This document shows positions 13,101-25,100 of a stretch of 64,000 nucleotides of DNA, one piece after another. The DNA comes from Gari tellinella. Lineage: Eukaryota; Mollusca; Bivalvia; Cardiida; Psammobiidae. The notes beneath the pieces are model-generated. The model was not told the DNA's origin. It saw only the letters and a program-made list of their open reading frames with translations, and did no database searches. Numbering within the stretch: position 1 is the stretch's first letter; the number at the start of each line of letters is the position of its first letter. A program made the position numbers and the translations under genes. The stretch lies in assembly GCA_922989275.2 (NCBI GenBank), contig OV277868.1:21386291-21450290 (forward strand), read 5' to 3'.

Positions 13101-16100
13101 TTCGCCGCCGTATTTGAAATTTTCATAAAAACAACCATCATAGCCACACGCTTTGTATTTCTTAGCTTTACTGCAGACTAATTCAACTTCGTGTAGGCTG
13201 ACAGAGGACTGCCTGTCATTTATGTTTACAGAAGACACGTTACGTTCGATTTCTTGATATTCGCGTTTTATTTGGAGGAAATTATTCTGGTCAAAATATA
13301 GTTGTTCTTGAGGGGTATATAGGTTCTTGAAATAAGAGCCCCATTGGTCATTAATTAGTTCAGGGTCTTTGTACACTTTATTATCAAATGTCATTTCGCT
13401 TCCTTTTGAGTATTTTGTCTTGTTGCCACGGCGACGGCCGATACATTTCCAGAATAGCGCACTATTTACTTCTGCATAACTGTCTATTTCAGCATGAAGG
13501 TTTGTAATATATTGCTCTACTTTTTGCCTGTGGACGCATCTAAATAACCGCTTTGCATCTTTGTATTGTACATACGATGCATGTGAATTACCACGTGGTT
13601 TACCATTTAGTACCCAGATCCTACGACAGTATTTAGAGTGTTGACTAGCGGATTTAAGTTCATCGTCCCAATAAGGTTTCAGATAGTGTTTGAATTTTGT
13701 TGTCGGAAAACATATTTTATTTGCATAATTGACTTTTTGAACAATACAGTCATATAGATAATCAATTTCTGTTTCGCTATGAATCTCTTTGTCTAAAAAG
13801 TCTTTACATGTTTGATCATTAGCTATCAGTTGCTGATATATATTTATGTTTTCAGCAGTCACTTTACGCCAGTTAATATTATGAATATGTTGGGTTACCG
13901 TAGGACATGATATGGCCCTATCTGGTATCGCCAGGCGGCAAATAACCGGACGATGAGACGAAACGTTCAGTGCATGATCGTCTGGTATAGTGCAGTCTGT
14001 AACAATATCAATTGTATTGGCTGTTATAAATATATGGTCGATTAGCGACTCTACCCTGCCGTTGTAATTTACATTTGTATTTCTCAAACCTGAGTTTATT
14101 TTGGTATAATTTATCGAAATATAGTTATTCATAGATAACATATTGGTTAAGTATGCGCTTCTTTGATTACTGCGATTTAACTCAGAATTTATGTCACCCA
14201 TTACAATAACCAAACCTTTGTCTTCATAGCCCAGTATCAAATTTTCAATTTTATCTATATAATCCTTATATAACTTTGTTCTATGATTTGAGCAGGGAAG
14301 ATATACTTGGAATATGAAGACAGATGTTTCCTTTAAGTTTAGTTGAATGCCAATGATTCTATCATCTTCAATGGGTAAAGTTGTAACACTATTTCTCAGT
14401 GTACGCTTAAACATGAAACATACGCCTCCCTTACCAACCTTGCGGCGGCTTGGGGTTAAAAGATCGTAATCTGCAACAGCATAGCTGACATAATTGTTAT
14501 CTATAGAGTCTAGAAAGTTTAACTCATATTCATGGAGCCAATGCTCCGATAAACCGCATATATCTATGTCATTACTATTGAAGGCGTCGCACAGGTAGCT
14601 ACAGCTTGACATTATACCTGTTGCATTCCATGTCATTAAGTTGAGATTTATGTTAGCCATATTAAGGAATTGTTAATGACTCAGAAATATAGAAATAAGT
14701 GATAAGCAATGACTTAGATATATGTTCGAGTTTTTATGCTAAATCACTATCTAATCGACACAACCGCGCAGAGAATAGAGTCTATTTCTCCGTGCTCCAT
14801 TGCGGCTTTGATTTATATAATGTTCACCGTTATCACGGTCTACATTGTTTGAAGCACCTTGCTCTTCCCTATTTCTTCTGTACTGGTTATGGGTAACCCA
14901 GGGCCTGCATGTTACCCCTCTAGGCCAAAAGTGGGGTTCCTCTAATTTGTAGAGATTATGATTATCATATACATTGAGTCGTATTGTGGCTGTCTCGTAC
15001 CTTTGGTTACGGAACACTGTAACCTTTGAAACGTGTAAGTCATTTTCTGAGACATATGACGCAATGTCATTTTCAGTGATAGAAGGCAAAAACCCACCAA
15101 CGTAGTACCTCTTGGTGCGTTTTCGCCGTTTAACATGCTGAAAAATTCCTAACTGAGTATCATTAGTTGCAGGGCCTGGGTCACCACTAATTGTCTCAAC
15201 ATTGCTACCATTGGCACTGTGTTTAGGCGGTCTGCCGCACTCACGATAGATCCTCGCGAACGACGGAGGTTCGAAATTTTTACGGGCTACTACTTCTTTG
15301 TAAGATGGGGCATTTGAAGACGTCGTTCTCGAGTATCCTTCCGAGTTGGCGTTACCATGGTTACTGCGAGTGGATTCATTTCGCAAAGTAATGATAGTTG
15401 GTATTGTGGTACTTTCAGCAGTGGACACTTCCTCCGTGCAAAACGCACCTACTGTTTCTATGTGGTAGTTATGTGATTTCGACATACTTGATTTTAAAGA
15501 CGGAATAGGCATGTTACCAAACATTTGATCCCCCTCCATGGCATTTCCGTTGTGGAAGTCATGGGTCGGGGTCCGAATGTTTGTGTCTTGATTGGGTTTA
15601 GGCTGCTTAACTGTACTCTTGGGCATGTCGTTGGCCACCTTGAGCTTTGTAAGGGGTGGAAATTCAGACATTGATGGGACAGGTACATAGTTATTGCTTT
15701 GCATGGATGAGGTGTCACTGGTTTGAATTTGAGTTTCACTGTCAGCATTCACGTCTTCAGTCTCTGGACGGTAATCTACAGGCTCGCAGAGAGAGATCAC
15801 TAGCTTTTGTAGAGCATTCACATTTGTGAAAACCTTATTGACATTGTCCTTGAGCTGAAGAAGCTCTTCTTTAACATTACAATATGGAGTCAGAGCCTTG
15901 TTGAGAGTGTCATTAAGAGTAGCACACTGGTCACGTAAGGCATCATTCAGGGTGCTAATGTTCATTTTCGTGTCTGCAACAGTGTCCTTAAGCTCTTTAA
16001 TTTCACTACTGCGAGAAACTTCAATTGCAACCTGTCGCTGTTTAAGTAAAAGCATATCAGCTTCTATACAGCTCACTTTATCAGTTATCAGTTTTAACTC

Positions 16101-19100
16101 ACTGTCACAATTTTTTGCCTCCGGGTCGGTATGTTTAGGTTTTGATTGTGACTTGGTTCGTGTTTTTGCTTTACTGCAGCTCACAATGTCTGACATTTCG
16201 GAGTAATCTGCCCCTTCTGCCATGTATGTCTTTTGCAAGTTTGAGAGAGACTCTATCTCCTGTGCGTGTACGAAGACGGCGTTTCAGCTCGGAGTTTATG
16301 TCGAACGGAAAAGATTCACCTGCACGTAATATTTCATATAAGAAGCACCTTGTTGCTTCCAAATCTGATTCGTCATTGCAGTAATCAGAAAGAACCTGAT
16401 TCACAAACATATCACATTAGTCTAAGCTGTAGACCACTTTTATTTGCGGTGAAAGGACCATACAATCTTTTGGTACCATCTTATAGCATATTTCCTCAGG
16501 AGTTTGGAAACAATCGTCTGACGCGTATTTAGGTAGTGATAAGGGAAGATAATTGAGGTTTAAGTTGTCTCCCCTTGGATTTTTATGCAAAAACTGACAT
16601 TCTTATTGGGCTTTTATTTCATGCGTTAGAGATTTAAAAATGGTATTTTGTCAGCAATTATCAATATAGTTTACCTAGATACAAATTTTGAAAATGTTTT
16701 AGGATAGTTTCAGACTCGTTGAAATCCAAAATGGCCGCCAAAATGGCTATTTATAGTAACATTTAAGCTTTTCAAGCAATAACATTACTTATAATGACTA
16801 CAATTTATACTCATATGGAACAATTTTAGTAAATTCGTATTGAACATTAACTAAGAAATCATACTAGCCTTGATTTTGATTTGTTTCCTGTCATCCAGTG
16901 CTGAAATAATCCAAAATGGCCGCTGTATATACCTATCTCATTAATTTCTAATCACATAAATTTTCTTCATAAGGGCTTTCATTTCATTTGTTAGAGATTT
17001 AAAATGGTATTTTATAAGCAATTATTCGTGAAGTTTCCCCAAATACATATTTTGAAAATGTTTTAGAATGAATTCCGACCAATTATAAAACAAAATGGCT
17101 GCCAAATGGCTATTTTTAGTAACAATTAAGCTTTTCGAGCAATTCAACTATTTTTATTGACTGTAATTGATACTTATATAAACAATTTTAGTTGATTCTT
17201 ATCGAACATTAAGTGACAAATCCGGTAAGTTTTTATTTAGATTGGTTCCTGTCCCCCAGTGCTGATATTATCCAAAATGGCTTCCCTTTATACCTTTTTA
17301 CTAATTTCTACTAATATAAATTTTCTTAATTTGCCATTTTCTTGATTTGCCAGATTATACAAATCTTTTTTGTGTGTGTCTTTCCAAACATAGTTCATAC
17401 TGATAAATGCTGAAGTTTGTAATGCTTTTACAGGATAATTAGTGGTCTGTTTTGACCACCATACAATCAAAGTGTTTATTTGGTCAGGATTGATTTTTTC
17501 TGATATGGATAACTATAAGGATATATGTGCCAATAAAGTGGATATTTCTTTACAAATGTTGAACAAATTTATCATTTCTTAGTATCAATATAAATTTATA
17601 AAATGTGTAGCACTGTATAAAAGCCTATTTTTGTAGCAGGATGTGTAATATACATGAAAACATATTTGTCAATAGTTTTCGCGGGTTAGTGGAAATCGTT
17701 ATTTTCTGTTGATTAATATGTATATAAATGGAGAATATACATGTAACCTGACCATAGCATGGTATCAAGAAGGATGTTTAATAAGTGTTTCAAGCATGTG
17801 TCATTTCATTTTTTTTAAATCTACGGAACCAATTATGGGACTTAAGTTAACCTCTTAATGGTACAAAAAGCGCCCAAATACACTTTTACTAATTTAACAG
17901 ACTCAATAAGGAGAAACTCTCATCCTTAAACGAAGCTGTATTTCCTGTTTTACAAGTGCAATGTAGATTCGAAGATGGGCACCAATAAGCCGAGGAAGTG
18001 TGTCTGGGTCACTGACTAAACCCAGTGCTTAACTGAAGTCAAATCTGTGATGAAAAGACATGAGCACAAAGAAAATATGTAATTTTATCAGACGAGAGAG
18101 AAGCCGTGTCTCGAAATATATGCCCATTATTCTTCCATCGTCATTTAATGATTCCATAGGTAATAATGTGAGCTGCTACAACAATGTCACTGCTGTTCGA
18201 GCCCGATGCATTGCAATTTTGACTATCGGAGACAGTATGGCAATGTTACATTCCCCAACCGGTATGAACTATTTTAACTTATCAAACTCATGGGGTCGAT
18301 CAAAGAAGGAGTATTCGGGAAAATGCGAAACAATGGAAGCAATTAAGACAATATGATTATGATGCTGCTCTGAGAAGTGACGATAAGCGTCATATGATTG
18401 CAAGGGATGTCATGTGCCATCACATTGGTAAAAGGAACTTTAAATAACCTCTAAATAGGGATCATAGTATTATAGAGAAAGTAACTACCGGTAAATCAGA
18501 TCCAGCATTTTTGCAATCTGGCTATGCATAGAATGTTCTCAAGGATCATGTTTCTGAAACACTATTTAAATAATAATAGACTCCGAAGCCGTTGCGATTT
18601 TAACTTTCTTTCATATATGCTACATTGATTTTCTCAATGAAGTTGGCATCTCCTCTCAGGCTTGAAGTCTTGGCGACAGGACTAGCAGGATTTACCCGCA
18701 ATTGAAGTTCATGAAAAGATCTAACAATATAGCGGAACTATTGTATCCAATGCAAACCTAATAGAAGTCATTGCGGTCAAAAGGGCAAATTTTGACTATA
18801 ATTCAACTCTCCTGCCAACATCTTCCTTGCAAGGCTGAATCAAAGACCTAGAAAAAGTCAATGAACTACCTGAACCCTTAACCTTCGAAACTCTGGTGAA
18901 GGGTCAAACTGAGTTACAAGACGACTTGAAGTGATTCTTAAATGTGCTATGCAGTGGTTCAACAGCTAGATTGATAGCCATTGCAGGCTAGTTACAACAA
19001 AGTGCACGATATATACTATGAGTGTAAAAAGTGTTGGTTTCATGTCATATGAACTAAGTGCATGCTTATTTTTGCAACCAACCTTTAATATAGTTGAATC

Positions 19101-22100
19101 TAAGCAACTTTGATTAGATGATTTTTCAATTGATATATCTTGCTTTCTTTTACTTTTAAACATTTATAAGAGCATCTGGTTGTGGGTTTTAATTTTCGAC
19201 CAGGAATATGTAAGACATATCCCCGTGTAACTATAGCATATCTATTATGTTGACTTATATTACGTGCATATACTCTTACATATACATGGACCACCGATTT
19301 ACTATTAGGTGCTGTGACAAGTGAAAGAACAGCCTGTTTGGTAAATACTTTTCCTGTGACATAATGTTTGCTGCAAGTCATGGACAAACCAAAAACTGGA
19401 AAGAATCTCACAAAAGTCTAACCTTTCTATAAATGTTATTAATATTCTTAACCATATGTGTCATAGCATAAATTACATGGGAGTAGATGAAATGGTCAAA
19501 ATCGTCCAACGCCAGACCAGTTGTCTAACCATTTGTAACAATCTATTAGGAGTTGATATTTTACACTCATTTAATTATGTCGCTTATTCAGTATTCAGTT
19601 CTTCTACTGCCGTGTGGTTTATGCGATTACTCATATGGTTCAGAATATGAATAACCTTTTAAGAACCTGCCAGACTTTTGATATCAAGACCCATAGTAAG
19701 GTGCTTTCCCTTTTCCCCTATGACTTCCAAAATACTGTGGCAGTAGCAGTCTTGACCAAACGGACTGTTCTTTCACTCATGGCCATGCCTTAAAGTAAAA
19801 CAGAATTTTTGCACGTATATATAAGAGCAGTGTTTCTTCAACATGATCCTTGAGATCATTCTATGCATGGCCAGTTTGCAAATATTCTTTGTCTGATTTA
19901 GTTACTTTCTCTAGAATACTATTATCCCTATTTAGAGTTTATTTAAATTTATTTTTGCAACTGTGATGGCACATAACCTCCCTTGCGATCATATGAATAT
20001 CACTAAATCATGCTGAAAGTCACTCATCCTCACTTCTCAGAGCAGCATCATAATACATATATTGTCTTGATTGCTTCCACTGTTTAGCAGGATATTCCTT
20101 CTTGGATCAACCCCTTGATTTTGACATGTTATCATATAGCATACCGGTTGGGGGGGGGGGGGGGGGTATTATAGCTGGATGTAATTGGGATCATAGCCCG
20201 ACTGTCTGCGGTACACCTGAAAGCAATGTTAATGACTTTGTCTCCTTTGTGTATGTTTTTCCGGGAAGCCCGAACAACAGTGACATTGCTGTAGCCGCTC
20301 ACATTGAACTATCAAATGTCACCGGAAGAATAATGGCCACATATTTGGAGACACTACATCTCTCTCACCAGTGACCTGATAAAGTCACAACTTTGGTATT
20401 TGTGTCTAGGTATTTTCATCAAATGGTTTGACTTCATTTAAGTACTGAGATTTGTCAATGTGCCACACACACTTCCTCGAGTAATTGGTGTCTATCTTAC
20501 AGTCAAACTACATTGCACTTGTGAAAGATCAAAATCAGTATCGTTCAAATTTCAGTTTTTCCTCCACGAGCCCGTTAAATTAGTAAAACGGGTAATTAGC
20601 TTCGATGCAGTTTTTGACTCTCTCATTAAGTGGTTAACTTATATTCTACATTTGTTTCCGTAGATTCTAACAATGAAAAAACACATGCTTTGAACACTTA
20701 TTAAACACCCTGCTTTATAATTATATCAAATTATGGCCAGGTATTCCTATATTTACCATTGATATACATAATAATTTTCAACTGAAAATAACAATTTCAA
20801 CAAACCCGCGAAAACTAGTGACAAATATATTTCATGTGCATTGCACACCCGGGTGCAAAAACAGCTTTTGTACAGTTTTTCACATTATATAAATTCATTT
20901 TGATACTAAGAAATAATAAATATGTTCTTCCTTTGTAAAGTAATATGCCCTTTATAGGCACATATATCCTGATAGTGTTTCAGAAAAAATCAAACTTGAT
21001 AAAAAAAAAAAAAATCTTGCATTGTATAGTGGTCTATGTAGGCCATTAATTATTCCTGTACAAGCTTAATCAACTTCAGCATTTATCAGCATGAACTATG
21101 TTTGCCACAATGGCACTAACAGACACACACAAAAAGAGATGTGCATAATCTGGAAAATCAAGAAAATGGCAAATCTAGAAAATTTATATTAGTAGAAATT
21201 AGTGAAAAGGTATAAAGGGCAGCCATTTAGGATTATATCAGCACTTGGGGACAGGAACAAATCTAAATAAAAACTTACCGGATTTGTCACTTAATGTTCA
21301 ATAAGACTCACCTAAAATTGTGTATATGAGTATCAATTAAAGTCAATAAAAGTAGTTGAATTGCTCGAAAAACTTAATTGTTACTAAAAATAGCCATTTG
21401 GCAGCCATTTTGGTTTACAATGGGTCGGAAACCATCCTAAAACATTTTCAAAATATGTATTTGGGGAAAAGTCTTGAATAATTGCTTACAAAATACCATT
21501 TTAAATCTCTAACGAATGAAATGAAAGCCCTAATCAAGAAAATTTATGTGAGTAGAAATTAATGAGATAGGTATGTACGGCGGCCATTTTGGATTATTTC
21601 AGCACTGGATGACAGGAAACAAATCAAAATCAAGGCTAGTATGATTTCTTAGTTAATGTTCAATACGAATTAACTAAAATTGTTCCATATGAGTATAAAT
21701 TGTAGTCAATATAAGTAATGTTATTGCTTGAATAGCTTAAATGTTACTGAAAATAGCCATTTTGGCGGCCATTTTGGATTTCAACGAGTCTGAAACTATC
21801 CTAAAGCATTTTCAAAATTTGTATTTAGGTAAACTACATTGATAATTGCTAACAAAATACCACTTTTAAATCTCTAACACATGAAATAAAAGCCGAATAA
21901 GAATGTCAGTTTTTGCTTAAAAATCCAAGGGGAGACAACTTAAACCTCAATTATCTCCCCTTATCACTACCTAAATACGCGTCAGACGATTGTTTCCAAA
22001 CTCCTGAGGAAATATGCTATAAGATGGTACCAAAAGGTTGTATGGTCCTTTCACCGCAAATAAAAGTGGTCTACAGCTTAGACTACATGGAAGATATCGG

Positions 22101-25100
22101 TAACTCTTGATAAGCCGGTTGTACTCCTCCAGTTGCGATGTATCTATGCTCGAAGAAGTACCTTCATGATCTATGTGATCTTTGTCAGCATCTTGAGATG
22201 TTGATTGCTCCAATATTTGCTGACATTGGCCGGCTTGAAGACTAAAGCAGACTTGCTCATCTTCTGATGTTTGATTGTCAAGCGCTGGTGATGATTCAAA
22301 ATGCTTAATTTGATTTAGCGTGAATTCCGAAGAGCTATTAGTCCTTGATGAAATAGGCACTTTTACCTCAGTATTTTCATTCACATACACGGGAGACAAC
22401 TCTGACAAGTCAGAGAAAGCATAATTATCTCCCTTATCGCTTACTTGTTTACATGGTGACCTTGTATTAATGTATATGTTATATTAGAAATATTTATGTA
22501 TTATTACAAGAAACTGTATAGTTTAAGTCAAATAAACGTTCTTCTTCTTCTTCTTCACAAAATAATTAACGTAATTAAGCGGTCGAAATAGGGGGATTTT
22601 ACTGTAATAGCTTTCACACTTAGGACATATTAAAACGTTCATCACCTTTGTCCTGGGTTCAGGTAGTAGTAAATATTTCATTGTTACTGATTATCCACAC
22701 AGGATAATCATAGGCATTGTATTGTCGTTGACTTCTCACCTTTTTAATTGTTAATAAAGACTTTCAAGCAAATTTAGGTGTGGTACCCATAAAGTGGCTT
22801 TGCAATGTAGACCAAGATCAGAAGACTGGATACGTTAATAATGTAGACCCAGATCATAAGATTGGATATGCTACTAATGTAGACCCAGATCATTTAGACT
22901 GAATGGGATAATAATTAAGACCAGGCAATAATATCAGATATGCTTATAATGTATACCTTATTCATCAATACTTGATATGCTAATAATGTAGGCCCAGAGC
23001 ATAAGACCAACTGTATAAGAGACCTATGATAACATTCCAAAGTAATCGAAATGTAATCGATATGTAATCGCTGATTACACCACTATTTGGTCCTGTAATG
23101 GTTACGATTACGATTACATGTAATCGATTTTGAAAAAGTAACCGAATACACTCGATTACTTTAAAAAAAATGTAATTGATTGCACTCGATTACCATTACA
23201 CGATTACGATTACCTCATGTCTGATTAGGCGAATACCTTTTCACTCTAGAATACGGAAACTGCGTCATACTAGTATACTGATTTTGAATACATGACAAAA
23301 GGTGATCACGCATTCAAAAGGTACCACCTTGTTACATTGGTGGTATAGAAATAAATGACCAACGGCTGGTATTGACGGAGACGATTGTCATAATAACGCT
23401 ACGTCAATTTCCCAATCAGATGTCTGTATTTTGTTAAATTTCCGACCATATTTCCGTGGTTTGTTAATTCTTAAAGTAGATTTCCGTTTTTTGTTCATTT
23501 TTATTTAGATTTCCGAGATACGTGAGTCCGTGAAAATCCGTGGTTTGTTAACCTCTCTAATACAACTCGTTGCGACACAAGCCCCCCCCCCCCCCCCCCA
23601 AACATAAACTATAATAACTACATGTGACGTTTTTAAGTGCTTGCTTTTTGAACCGTGGAAGGGTTGTTGTTTCCATTCTTTTATGTAAAAGTTTCTTTTT
23701 GCTAATCAGAAAATTGTTCATGTTCCAATTTGCTAACAATCAGACCTCTTTATACCCGTTTCATTGCATTTAAAGTTTGAATTAAGATTATATAAAGCCG
23801 TATTATTCCTTGGAACTTCACTTGGAATCAAGACAGGTCATGGTTTCGATGAAATATAGCAATATCAGTCCTTAATCTGTTCCACTGAAAACCTCCTCTT
23901 AATAGGTTGCTCGGCTCTTATCAGGCACCTCATAACCTCGAAGGCACCTCTTTAAGAAAATTGGCACATACATGTAATATCCAACGTTGCATGTTCCGAT
24001 GCACATAAAGTATACCATCTAAATCGCAGTAGCTAAAAAAAAGCTGCCAAATAAGTCGACAGGGTGTGAAACAGGTAACAGCTTAAAGCAAGTTGACTTT
24101 GAAACAGAAAGCTCATATTGGAGCTATATGTTTTACTGCCCCCTTGCTTTAACCACTTACCCAATAAAGACGCCTTTTTACGACTTTATGTATTATCCTT
24201 TCCCGAAGAAAAGTGTTCCAATGTATACAGTCATAAATATGTATCACAAGAAATAGTTTGTATATTCCAGCAGATGGTAGAATAAAGCAGGCTGAATTTA
24301 AAGCGGAATGTGCCTTAATGAACATTCTGCTTTGCTTTCAACCTGCTTTAGGTGGTCACTCAACATCAAAACTAGAGCATGTTAAAAGTAATGGGTTACG
24401 AAGTCACCTGTCGTAATAATAAACAAAATGTTGTGTCGTGATAGAGAGGTTTAACTCTGTACTTCGTTTATTTCAGTCTACATGCAGAATAAATGCAGCA
24501 GGTATTCATCTACACAGTATATAACAACATCAGAACTGATACGACTTAAGGCCACTGCATCGTCCGAGTACAATGCCGACATAGACTGCACGTACACCGT
24601 GTCCTCAGTCGGCTCCGGCTCACACCTGATGATCCAATTCAAAGGTAATCGTATCGCCGCGCTGCCATAACCTACTTTGATATACAAGTCGCCTAATTCA
24701 ACATTTAGTTTAACCCATTTACGCCCAGTGGATTATTCCATGTTTATATCTTGGATTAGTCCATTTTTTATCAAAGGGATGCCTGGTCAAATTTTCATTT
24801 TCATTTTGTTTTATATTGAAATTCCTATCAGCAAACAGTGTAGGCTCTGATCAGACGTCGCATTATGCGGCGTCTGATCAGAGTCTACACTGTTTGCCTA
24901 TGTCCCATATATGGGATCGTGGGCACAAAGGTGTTGACCATTTCATGGTCAAATATATCGTGAGATATTTACCCCTTCACCGTTTCATTGTTGCCTGCTG
25001 CAATATTGTTGTGTGCAAAATCGTTTCAAAGTTAAATATAGTCAGTATGACTGAAGAAATTTCAAAAAGAATGTCAAACAGTTTGAAACCTGATCAGTGT

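Larger units (their letters stand above)
16416..22095. mobile_element. 5.7-kb foldback element inside LINE ORF1
   Basis: The left arm (16416 to about 18570) and right arm (about 19840-22095) are inverted copies; both tips read TAGTCTAAGCTGTAGACCAC inward. The arms share text down to ATTATGATGCTGCTCTGAG and AGAGAAAGTAACTA near the centre but carry many substitutions and indels. Each arm holds two tandem subrepeats of about 365 bases with CCAAAATGGCCGCC-like cores. The flanks carry CAT on both sides (16413-16415 and 22096-22098), a candidate 3-bp duplication. No intact ORF is recognised. Confidence 0.85.
10060..22456 (-). mobile_element. Two-ORF LINE, interrupted by a foldback element
   Basis: Antisense to the host gene. 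From its 5' side at 22456 it runs through an ORF1 start region, the inserted foldback (22095-16416), the rest of ORF1 (to 14751), ORF2 (14660-11223) and a 3' UTR of about 1.16 kb, and ends in AATAAAGATC followed by four TCTA units (10060-10077). Without the foldback it is about 6.7 kb. The ORF1 frame is open right up to 22456 with no ATG before it, so the 5' end is probably truncated. ORF2 is intact; ORF1 has the insertion and a frameshift, so the copy is not functional as it stands. It lies between 323-bp direct repeats. Confidence 0.82.
7379..24068. mobile_element. Outer inverted-repeat transposon in intron 1
   Basis: The ends are inverted copies beginning CACACCCTGTCGACTTAT. The left arm (7379 to about 9030) and right arm (about 23040-24068, reverse complement) match from the tip through a block at 7720-8085 versus 24010-23690, and again in GATTAC/TGTAATCG-rich blocks (8855-9030 versus 23225-23035). 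Both tips are flanked by AAACA (7374-7378 and 24069-24073), a candidate 5-bp target duplication, although the word is AT-rich. About 300 bases near the left tip (7410-7715) are absent from the right arm. No transposase is recognisable, so it looks non-autonomous or decayed. The superfamily is undecided: CAC termini and 5-bp duplications recall Transib, but the terminal heptamer does not fit it. Confidence 0.7.

Noticed and set aside
9737..22779. LTR retrotransposon reading of the 323-bp direct repeats
   Set aside because: Ends are not TG...CA, no primer-binding site or polypurine tract is seen, and the enclosed genes are those of a non-LTR element.
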